Of a DNA stretch of 8,660 bases, positions 1 to 5,900 are shown piece after piece. The DNA is from an uncultured beta proteobacterium (GTDB lineage: Bacteria > Pseudomonadota > Gammaproteobacteria > Burkholderiales > Burkholderiaceae): the NCBI GenBank assembly GCA_903930665.1, contig CAIYZI010000254.1, positions 1 to 8,660 on the forward strand, written 5' to 3'. Each line of letters begins with the position of its first letter. Position 1 is the stretch's first letter. A program made the position numbers and the translations under genes. The notes under the pieces were generated by a model, which searched no databases, was not told the DNA's origin, and was given only the letters and a program-made list of their open reading frames with translations.

Positions 1-2
1 CA

Positions 3-119
3 CTAAACCTAGAAGGTATTAGTGGCCTTGTTATTTTCGAGGGGGCTGAAAGCTTACTTCCCTTATTTAAACTTCAACTACTCTCTTCATGTATTGAGAC
101 TAGCGGAATTCATCACTAA
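3..119 (+). CDS. possible C-terminal tail of a gene entering from the left edge (partial)
   Basis: Frame 3 of the plus strand is open from the window edge for 38 codons and ends at TAA 117-119. The tail reads roughly LNLEGISGLVIFEGAESLLP, then FKLQLLSSCIETSGIHH. If real, it converges on pqiC and overlaps its last 20 bases. The alternation of hydrophobic residues with Gly, Glu and Ser, ending in an amphipathic helix, is protein-like. It loosely recalls the end of a STAS domain, but that is only an impression. An open stretch this short is expected by chance in roughly one frame in six, so the call is weak. No start is visible and no function can be given. Confidence 0.3.
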   Translation, partial: LNLEGISGLVIFEGAESLLPLFKLQLLSSCIETSGIHH

Positions 120-732
120 GAAACCTCTTAGAAATATCGCTACCAACCTGATTAAAAGCGCGGCTTTGCGCGGCAACTAGCGCATCAAAACCAGCGCCTG
201 TAACAGGCTCACGTATCAGAGATCGCCCTGTCACAACCCTTGGACTTTGTTTGGTATCAGTATTGGCATTGGCACCAGATAAATTCTTCGTCCTTGATGT
301 TGATGGCCTAATAGTCCACAAAACATCCAACACCACATCCTCACCAGGAGCACTCTCAATACTCTGAACATCGATTAAAACTTGATAATCAAATTGAGCT
401 TGGGTACTTTGAGAAAAGTTCCATACATTTGACGTGCCTAAATTTCGAGCTAGGTTTGAGGCAATTACCCTTCCAGCATCGCTTTTAAGCGATCCAGCCC
501 AACGTTGATATTCATGGATTTGTACCTCATCACGGTTACTGTGTGTAACCAGTTGAGGACGATCCATCGCCGATGGAACCGTCACCGGACCAACCATCAA
601 GCGCATGGTGCTACTTGCATCTGGCATGGAAGGTACAGGCTCTGCAGTAAGCCTGTAATAGGATGTTTTTGGTGAGCTACTACACCCACCAAGTACAAGC
701 GCCACTAATAAAGAGGTGAATAGATATTTCAT
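100..732 (-). CDS. pqiC: PqiC-type outer-membrane lipoprotein (ABC-type transport auxiliary, DUF330)
   Basis: This 210-residue lipoprotein should sit on the periplasmic face of the outer membrane and act as the outer-membrane partner of the PqiB MCE tunnel in lipid exchange. The N-terminus is a lipoprotein signal peptide: K2, a hydrophobic stretch, then the lipobox L14-G-G-C17, so C17 would be lipidated. Residue 18 is Ser rather than Asp, which fits sorting to the outer membrane. Family hallmarks are YYRL (25-28), the segment GPVTVPSAMDRPQLVT (48-63), RWAGSL (77-82) and the strand FDYQVLIDV (114-122). The ATG overlaps the pqiB stop in an ATGA junction. A good Shine-Dalgarno, GAGGAG, lies at 741-746 with an 8-base spacer. 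The length is close to that of E. coli PqiC. The family call is firm; the pqi rather than mla or let assignment rests on the neighbours. Confidence 0.9.
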   Translation of the reverse strand: MKYLFTSLLVALVLGGCSSSPKTSYYRLTAEPVPSMPDASSTMRLMVGPVTVPSAMDRPQLVTHSNRDEVQIHEYQRWAGSLKSDAGRVIASNLARNLGTSNVWNFSQSTQAQFDYQVLIDVQSIESAPGEDVVLDVLWTIRPSTSRTKNLSGANANTDTKQSPRVVTGRSLIREPVTGAGFDALVAAQSRAFNQVGSDISKRFLSDEFR

Positions 733-2348
733 TGCTTTGACTCCTCTTGTGGCTTACCAAATATCAGGGATTGTGGTTGTTGATCTAGCATATCAGTCAA
801 TGTTTTTATGGAGCTTGCTGCTTTTGTTAACTCCCGCAAAGAATCGCGCATATCCGTCTGCAACGGAGAATCACTTTGCGTTATTGCATTGATATTTTTT
901 AAGGTTTTATCAAATTCAGGGAGAATTTGATCATCAAGCTTTTTCACTAACTTGTCTGTGTTTTTAATCACATTGGCCATAGTCTTTTCAATATCTTCAA
1001 ATGCCCCTGGAATAGCTGGTATCTCTAGCGGATACTTAGATACATCCAAAGTATATTTTGGTGAGCCTGGGAAAAAGTCTAGACCAATATATTGCTGACC
1101 CGTTAAGTAACTTCCAGTCCGCAATTGCGCGCGAAACCCTTTGGCAATTAAAGTCTTTAAGCGACTAAGCTCATTTTCTGGCGGAGGTAATAATTTTCCA
1201 CTCTTAAGTGAACGAATTTTCAGGCGGTCAGGGTAAAGGAAAATTTCAACAGGTTGAACGATTTCATAAGTTCTTGGATCCATCGCGGTTTCAATACTGA
1301 CCACCTCACCCATATTCACACCCCGAAATTCCACTGGCGCGCCTATCGACAAGCCACGTACAGATTGTTTGAAATTGATGACGAAACGTTCCACGCGTGC
1401 ATCTGGCTGCTTCATTGCTATGATGCGCGTTGAAAATAGCGAGAAAACGGCATCTGGTTGGGCACGTTCCGTTAGAGGTGTGGCCGCCTCTTTAGCGTCA
1501 GATGCATTGCCCTGGTTAGGGTGATTAACAAGGCGATCTGATATGTCTTGTGAAGTTTGCGGGGCTTCGAATGCAATACCACCAGCGATAACCGCAACCA
1601 AGGATTCTGTTTGCACTTGAATACCTTCGGCGTTCAAACTCACATCAATGCCGCTAGCATTCCAAAAACGGGTATTGTTTGTCACATACTGATCGTAAGG
1701 GGCCTCAATAAAGACTCTAATAGAAACATATTTCCCATCTTTATCTAAGTCATACGCCACGACCTGACCAACATTTAAACGACGAAAATAGACTGGTGTT
1801 CCAATGTTATGAGAACCCAAAGTTGGGGCTCGCAATATGAACTCCCGCCCTGGGGTACCTCCAGTCAGAATGGGTGGAACTTCAAGAGCTACAAAACTAT
1901 CAATCTTTTCAGTAGACTTTCCTATATCAGCAGCAATAAATGGCCCATCAAGTAAGGTGCTTAAACCCGTCACACCACTAGCAGTAATACGTGGTCGAAC
2001 AATCCAGTAGCGTGTGTCCTTATTGGAAAAATCAGATGCATCTTTATTGAGTTCAATCGTAGCGAGTACCTGCTGATGATCCTCAGATAAAACCACTGTT
2101 TTGACCAAGCCGATATCAACCTCTTTATATTTCACATTGGTTTTTCCAGCTATCAGACCATCGCCTGATTTGAAGGCAACGGTAATCGTTGGTCCGTGGT
2201 CAACTACCGCTTTGTACATAAGACCTAATCCAACCAAAATAGCCACAATAGGAATAATCCAAATAATCTGTGGTGCCCAACGTCGTTGAGCTTTGGTAAT
2301 TACAGAGGGAAGATTAGGAAGCTCAGGCCCTTGAGATGTATCAGACAT
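729..2348 (-). CDS. pqiB: PqiB intermembrane transport protein with three MCE/MlaD domains
   Basis: This 539-residue protein should be anchored in the inner membrane and form a hexameric periplasmic tunnel for lipids or other hydrophobic molecules. It has a short cytoplasmic N-terminus, one transmembrane helix at about 28-46, and then three MCE (MlaD) repeats at about 52-146, 168-260 and 320-428. The repeats show the typical turns: SGDGLIAGKTNVKYKEVDIG in the first, GTPVYFRRLNVGQVV in the second and GAPVEFRGVNMGEVV in the third. A charged helical C-terminus (about 448-525) is predicted to be coiled coil, followed by QPQSLIFG, a common ending in these proteins. E. coli PqiB has the same plan and nearly the same length. 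The ATG lies inside the last codons of pqiA-2 (8-base overlap). GAGGA at 2354-2358 with a 5-base spacer supports this start. PqiA and PqiC partners flank it. Confidence 0.94.
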   Translation of the reverse strand: MSDTSQGPELPNLPSVITKAQRRWAPQIIWIIPIVAILVGLGLMYKAVVDHGPTITVAFKSGDGLIAGKTNVKYKEVDIGLVKTVVLSEDHQQVLATIELNKDASDFSNKDTRYWIVRPRITASGVTGLSTLLDGPFIAADIGKSTEKIDSFVALEVPPILTGGTPGREFILRAPTLGSHNIGTPVYFRRLNVGQVVAYDLDKDGKYVSIRVFIEAPYDQYVTNNTRFWNASGIDVSLNAEGIQVQTESLVAVIAGGIAFEAPQTSQDISDRLVNHPNQGNASDAKEAATPLTERAQPDAVFSLFSTRIIAMKQPDARVERFVINFKQSVRGLSIGAPVEFRGVNMGEVVSIETAMDPRTYEIVQPVEIFLYPDRLKIRSLKSGKLLPPPENELSRLKTLIAKGFRAQLRTGSYLTGQQYIGLDFFPGSPKYTLDVSKYPLEIPAIPGAFEDIEKTMANVIKNTDKLVKKLDDQILPEFDKTLKNINAITQSDSPLQTDMRDSLRELTKAASSIKTLTDMLDQQPQSLIFGKPQEESKQ

Positions 2349-2991
2349 GCAATTCCTCGGCTATATTGTCATTATTCTTTGAAAGATCCGCAGCATCCCA
2401 AATGAGCCGGGGATCAAAACTCTTTGCAGCAAAAATTGTTAAAACAACCACAGTAGCAAAAGCAATTGCCCCAGCTCCCGCACGAATGTTCATCAAGTTG
2501 CCAAATTGTACGAGGGCTGTGAGCATGGTAGCAACATAGACATCAATCATTGACCAACGCCCAATCGCCTCGACCATACGATAAAGTCTTGCACGCACCC
2601 TAGGCTTCCAGCTAGAGCGAATTTGTACTGAAATTAACAAAAACGTTAAGGAAATTAACTTGGCAAAAGGAATCACAATACTGGCGCAAAACAGAATAAT
2701 GGCCAATATTTGTGAGTCTGAGGTCCAAAGGAAGACAACACCACCAAAAATCGTATCTTTTTCCGTGCCAAAGAGGGATCCAGTTGCCATGACGGGCATC
2801 AAATTGGCGGGAATAATCAACACATAAGCCGCGATCACCAAAGCCCAGGTTCGACTAATGCTATTTGGCTTACGGAAATGCATGCCAGATCCACAGCGTG
2901 AGCAAACTAGACGCTGCGTTGTTGGTAAAAAGCGCTGCGCAAGCCCGCAGGCTTCACATCCAATAATGCCCTTCGAAGCCGCGGTTAACAC
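2341..2991 (-). CDS. pqiA: PqiA-like integral membrane protein, second half-copy
   Basis: This 216-residue polytopic inner-membrane protein is a paraquat-inducible protein A domain and the likely membrane partner of PqiB. The cytoplasmic N-terminus has two CxxC pairs, C12/C15 and C30/C33, arranged like a rubredoxin-type zinc or iron ribbon. Four hydrophobic segments follow at about 48-68, 86-120 (a hairpin of two), 148-166 and 170-190. Family signatures are PANLMPVM (61-68) and GRWSMIDVYVATML (144-157). E. coli PqiA holds two such units in one chain of about 417 residues, so this gene is equivalent to one half, here the C-terminal one by order. Its GTG start overlaps the stop of the preceding half by 7 bases, and its end overlaps pqiB by 8, so translation is probably coupled along the operon. 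The unit could be called YebS-like instead; sequence alone does not separate the two, but the three-MCE partner favours pqi. Confidence 0.9.
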   Translation of the reverse strand: MLTAASKGIIGCEACGLAQRFLPTTQRLVCSRCGSGMHFRKPNSISRTWALVIAAYVLIIPANLMPVMATGSLFGTEKDTIFGGVVFLWTSDSQILAIILFCASIVIPFAKLISLTFLLISVQIRSSWKPRVRARLYRMVEAIGRWSMIDVYVATMLTALVQFGNLMNIRAGAGAIAFATVVVLTIFAAKSFDPRLIWDAADLSKNNDNIAEELHV

Positions 2992-3614
2992 ACAGGCTCC
3001 TGCAATTTCTTGAGAATATCAACTTGCTTCCAAAAAGTATGGGTGTCGAAGTTGGCTGCAGCGGCTGTCACAGCAAGCATTAACAATACGAAAGAGCCCA
3101 GGGCAATATTAGGCGATACAGAGGCAAAAGCATTTAGCTTGGTAATGGTCACCATAAGCCCTAACATAAATACTTCAATCATGGCCCAGGGTTTAACAAG
3201 ATGCACCACCCTAAACGCAAGCGGAAAAAACGGTGGTAAACGCCCTAAATTTAGCGGCAACAACAAATAGATCAAAGCCAGAATTTCTAACATTGGCATC
3301 AAAAATGTCGTTGCGAAAACAAGTGCCGCGATACTCGGTATGCCGTCACGTACAAGCCTATCGGCAGCATCTAACAATGTCGTAGAATTTGTTAAGCCCT
3401 GTGAATTGATAGTAACGATGGGAAAAGCATTCGAAACCAAGAACAAGGCAGCGGCGGTCAACCCAAAAGCTAGGCTGCGTTGCAAACCATTCGGCTGTAA
3501 TCGGTACAACTCATTTCCACAGCGACTACAAGACGCCTTAGCGCCAGGCTCTAACTCCACCTCTCGCAATAGCAGATCGCATTGATTGCAGACTATCAGC
3601 CCATCTAGTCGCAT
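2985..3614 (-). CDS. pqiA: PqiA-like integral membrane protein, first half-copy
   Basis: This is the first gene of the pqi operon, 209 residues, an inner-membrane protein of the paraquat-inducible protein A family. Residues C9/C12 and C29/C32 form two CxxC pairs of a cytoplasmic metal-ribbon-like domain. Hydrophobic segments lie at about 48-69, 92-121 (two helices with a tight turn), 142-163 and 170-188. The typical PqiA features NAFPIV (62-67) and KPWAMIEVFMLGLMV (141-155) are present. It corresponds to the N-terminal half of the double-length E. coli PqiA. The ATG at 3612-3614 has no strong Shine-Dalgarno, and no in-frame start lies upstream before a stop. The first Cys pair begins only eight residues in, so a later start would break the ribbon. 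No clear sigma70 promoter is visible in the 168-base leader, which instead carries alternative hairpins. Confidence 0.9.
   Translation of the reverse strand: MRLDGLIVCNQCDLLLREVELEPGAKASCSRCGNELYRLQPNGLQRSLAFGLTAAALFLVSNAFPIVTINSQGLTNSTTLLDAADRLVRDGIPSIAALVFATTFLMPMLEILALIYLLLPLNLGRLPPFFPLAFRVVHLVKPWAMIEVFMLGLMVTITKLNAFASVSPNIALGSFVLLMLAVTAAAANFDTHTFWKQVDILKKLQEPVC
2997..3001 (-). promoter_or_regulatory. Shine-Dalgarno that fixes the GTG start of the second pqiA gene
   Basis: AGGAG on the minus strand lies 5 bases before GTG 2989-2991, inside the last codons of the upstream pqiA half. It supports the GTG start, and with it the retention of both CxxC pairs, over any internal start. The position suits translational coupling. 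Confidence 0.7.
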
Positions 3615-3687
3615 TGCAGGAAAAATCCAATCATAAAAAAGTTAAATTCCTAGTTTGTGTTGCAAAAGTATGAAATCGCTATTTATA

Positions 3688-3722
3688 TAGGGGGCTGAAA
3701 TATCCCCCTACTTTATCAGGGG
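3688..3722 (-). promoter_or_regulatory. two mutually exclusive hairpins in the leader of the pqi operon
   Basis: Stem B is a perfect 7-bp inverted repeat, TAGGGGG (3704-3710, read on minus) with CCCCCTA (3688-3694), around a 9-base loop. Stem A pairs CCCCT (3718-3722 on minus) with AGGGG (3705-3709) around 8 bases. They share the G-rich arm, so only one can form at a time. The site is 74-108 bases before the pqiA start and 61-95 bases after the DUF4239 stop. It could be an attenuator-like switch, a protein operator (stem B is a 23-bp palindrome followed by the AT-rich TATATAAAT) or the end signal of the DUF4239 transcript. No T-run follows stem B, so it is not a classical intrinsic terminator. 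Confidence 0.4.
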
Positions 3723-3782
3723 TTTCGAATAAAAATTGCCAATTAAATTTATAAACATCAAAAAAGCTATAGTAGGTTTTAA

Positions 3783-4595
3783 TCACCTATTATGTCCACT
3801 TTTTAAGGTCTCTAAAATTAAACCCAATGGAGCGGGATCAAGCCTATCCGCCCACTTGTATGGATTGATGTAAAGAGTAACCATGCAAAAGCTTATCCAC
3901 ATACTCAGGCAAAATAGCACTAATGCAGTAGCTCCAGTTTTAGCATTGCTTCTATGCACTGCTGCCACAGTAAGCGCAGCAATCAACCCTAAAAAAATCC
4001 CTAGAAACCACTTTGTATCAACACTCTCTTGATAGCCTAAAGAAAGCCTTTGCGTACGAGCATTACGTAAATCACCTATTGCTTTAACAATGGCTGAAAT
4101 GGCGATAGGATCTGTGCAAATAGATGGCTTATTTACGCTTTGATTGCATGCACCAGTCATCTTCCAAACATTCAACTCCAATTTATCGAGAGCATTTTGA
4201 GCCTCTAAGCTACTTGACTCATTGTGGTGCTTTGCTGACCACTCGTCTTTCAAAACACTCTCTAGATAAGATTGAACATACTGGTTTGAGCTATTCTCAA
4301 ACTCTAGTGGCTGCATTGGAATATTTAAGATCTGAGAGATAGCTGAGCTTTCATTAATCAATGCCGTTCTTGCATGTGAAAAGTTTTGCCAGGCCTCTGA
4401 AGACATAAAACCCATTAAGAATGCGAACATGATGGCTGGCAACGCTAAAAATGGGGGTACCAATGGACTTGCAATGAGATGGCTAAACAGCCTTGTCTTA
4501 AAAACCAAGTAATACGAACTTAGCCCAATACCTAGACACCAAGCAAAAGTAGCCAAAATCGGAGCAGCCAGTCCATCAAAGGATTCATAAATCAT
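3783..4595 (-). CDS. DUF4239 (bestrophin-like) four-helix membrane protein
   Basis: This protein of about 270 residues matches the DUF4239 family, a bestrophin-like group of unknown function, possibly a channel. Helix 1 is near the N-terminus (ILATFAWCLGIGL) and helix 2 is PPFLALPAIMFAFLMGF, followed by the characteristic W and A-rich helix (EAWQNFSHARTALINESSAI). A roughly 120-residue soluble domain contains YVQSYLESVLKDEW and a later RNARTQRLSL motif. Two closely spaced C-terminal helices follow (KWFLGIFLGLIAALTVAAV and GATALVLFCLSMWISFCMV), ending in the DPAPLG segment. The frame extends four codons to a TTG at 4605-4607, but I prefer ATG 4593-4595: it is the stronger codon and a weak GGA sits at a fitting distance. 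The gene has its own promoter and is separate from both neighbours. Family membership is inferred from the architecture and motifs, not from a search. Confidence 0.8.
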   Translation of the reverse strand: MIYESFDGLAAPILATFAWCLGIGLSSYYLVFKTRLFSHLIASPLVPPFLALPAIMFAFLMGFMSSEAWQNFSHARTALINESSAISQILNIPMQPLEFENSSNQYVQSYLESVLKDEWSAKHHNESSSLEAQNALDKLELNVWKMTGACNQSVNKPSICTDPIAISAIVKAIGDLRNARTQRLSLGYQESVDTKWFLGIFLGLIAALTVAAVHRSNAKTGATALVLFCLSMWISFCMVTLYINPYKWADRLDPAPLGLILETLKSGHNR

Positions 4596-4640
4596 TTTGC
4601 AGTCCAATTAAATTATTCAATTGCCATTGAAATTATGCAC

Positions 4641-4670
4641 ATTATAAAAAAACACCTATAAGTCCATCAA
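4641..4670 (-). promoter_or_regulatory. sigma70 promoter for the DUF4239 gene
   Basis: On the minus strand, TTGATG (4665-4670) and a perfect TATAAT (4641-4646) are separated by 18 bases. Transcription would start near 4634, giving a leader of about 40 bases to ATG 4595. This is the clearest promoter in the window and suggests housekeeping transcription independent of the hydrolase gene upstream. Confidence 0.6.
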
Positions 4671-4754
4671 ATATTTATGCTAAGTACAGCTTTAATGGTT
4701 AAATCAAGCACTCTTTAAAAGTTGCGAATATTAAAACTGATTATCCTAATTCCG

Positions 4755-5768
4755 CTATTGAATTCCCCTTAAAAGGGCGGCATTGAATATTGAGGGATCT
4801 TGAAACTGCGGGGCATGACCTAAATCATCAAACTCAATAAGCGTGGCCTGTGGAATTCTTTTTGCAGCATCTTTACCTAATTTTTGATAGATCCCAAGCT
4901 GAGGACGTATTTCGGGTGGAGCGAAATCTTTGGCAATAGCGGTGGTATCTTTTAATCCGATCAATAAGAGCGTTGGAACTTTTAATTGTTCTAACTCGTA
5001 AAAAACAGGTTGGGTAAATATCATGTCGTAAATCAATGCTGAATTCCAAGCAACAATGTCACGCCCCGAACCTTGATACATTCCAGCATACATCTGTACC
5101 GGTTTTTCAAATTCATCACGCCATTGCCCCGCATAGTAGGTAGACTTTTCATAGTTACGAACTCGATCTGCACTTGTTCCAAGCTCTCGTTGATACCATT
5201 GATCAACGGTAGGATAAGGAACTCCTTTGGATTTCCAGTCCTCCAAACCGACTGGATTAACTACAACCAACTCCTTGACTTGCGCTGGATACATTAAGGC
5301 ATAACGTATTGCCAACATCCCGCCCGTAGAGTGCCCCATGATGATGGGGTGATGAATATCCAAATGATCCAATAGTGATTTGGTATTGAAGGCTAATTGC
5401 TGGAATGTGTATTGATATTTTTCAGGCTTAGTTGATTTACAAAAACCAATTTGGTCGGGTGCAATAACTCGATAGCCATGATTCACTAAAAATTTAGCTG
5501 TACCCTCCCAGGTGGCAGCGCAAAAATTTTTTCCATGCAATAAGACAATGGTGGTGCCATTGGCAGATTCTGGGCGAATATCCATATACGCCATCTGCAC
5601 GTCCGCGCCTTGAGACTTAAAATTAAAATGTTGAAGGGGATATGGATAAGAGAAGCCCTCAAGCTCGGACCCATAAACAGCATCAGTTGGCAATGATTGT
5701 GCAAAAACGACAAAGGGCAGAGTAATACTTGCCAAGAGGGAAATAAGCGCCCATAAAAATGATTTCAT
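4755..5768 (-). CDS. exported alpha/beta-fold hydrolase
   Basis: This is a 337-residue serine hydrolase of the alpha/beta superfamily (esterase, lipase or epoxide-hydrolase-like), with substrate unknown. An N-terminal signal peptide (K2, hydrophobic core 4-22, likely cleavage after A23 in VFA-QS) points to export to the periplasm or beyond. Fold markers are the oxyanion-loop HGKNFCAATW (78-87), YRVIAPDQIGFCKSTKP (99-115) and the nucleophile elbow GHSTGG with S147. The likely acid is D274 in IGLKDTTA, and the general base is H318 in DLGHAPQ. The region between about 175 and 255 should form the cap. All triad residues are present, so the enzyme looks functional. It lies 132 bases downstream of a secreted amidohydrolase on the same strand, and the two may be co-transcribed. 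No strong Shine-Dalgarno precedes the ATG, but the signal peptide supports this start. Confidence 0.88.
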   Translation of the reverse strand: MKSFLWALISLLASITLPFVVFAQSLPTDAVYGSELEGFSYPYPLQHFNFKSQGADVQMAYMDIRPESANGTTIVLLHGKNFCAATWEGTAKFLVNHGYRVIAPDQIGFCKSTKPEKYQYTFQQLAFNTKSLLDHLDIHHPIIMGHSTGGMLAIRYALMYPAQVKELVVVNPVGLEDWKSKGVPYPTVDQWYQRELGTSADRVRNYEKSTYYAGQWRDEFEKPVQMYAGMYQGSGRDIVAWNSALIYDMIFTQPVFYELEQLKVPTLLLIGLKDTTAIAKDFAPPEIRPQLGIYQKLGKDAAKRIPQATLIEFDDLGHAPQFQDPSIFNAALLRGIQ

Positions 5769-5900
5769 ATGCGCTCATTCTATCGAAGCTTTGCAAATTG
5801 CAGCTGATAGGCCAACTCCTTGCATCATCGGAATGATCAACTTGATATCAACCCAATCAATAGAAGCGCACCTAGATAAAAGACTTCCAAGCCTCCTAGA

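Noticed and set aside
40..51. 12-base direct repeat AGGGGGCTGAAA at 40-51 and 3689-3700, on either side of the pqi operon
   Set aside because: In a window of this size about one or two identical 12-mers are expected by chance, and only the right copy is part of an inverted repeat.
1557..3585. Several plus-strand ORFs of 60-90 codons opposite the pqi operon
   Set aside because: All are antisense shadows of well-supported pqi genes with no motifs or start signals.
5486..5713. 75-codon minus-strand ORF inside the alpha/beta hydrolase gene
   Set aside because: It is a shadow in another frame of a gene with intact catalytic motifs and has no ribosome site.
5837..5890. AGGAGG on the minus strand (5892-5897) followed by TTG and a 17-residue hydrophobic frame between the amidohydrolase and hydrolase genes
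   Set aside because: Only one base separates the Shine-Dalgarno from TTG, too close for normal initiation, and the frame is very short. The hydrophobic composition alone is not enough.
5774..5900. The amidohydrolase frame stays open for about 40 codons after its TAG, to a TGA just before the hydrolase start
   Set aside because: A run of this length has more than a 10 percent chance of arising at random, the preceding protein has a normal C-terminus for its family, and no recoding signal is visible.
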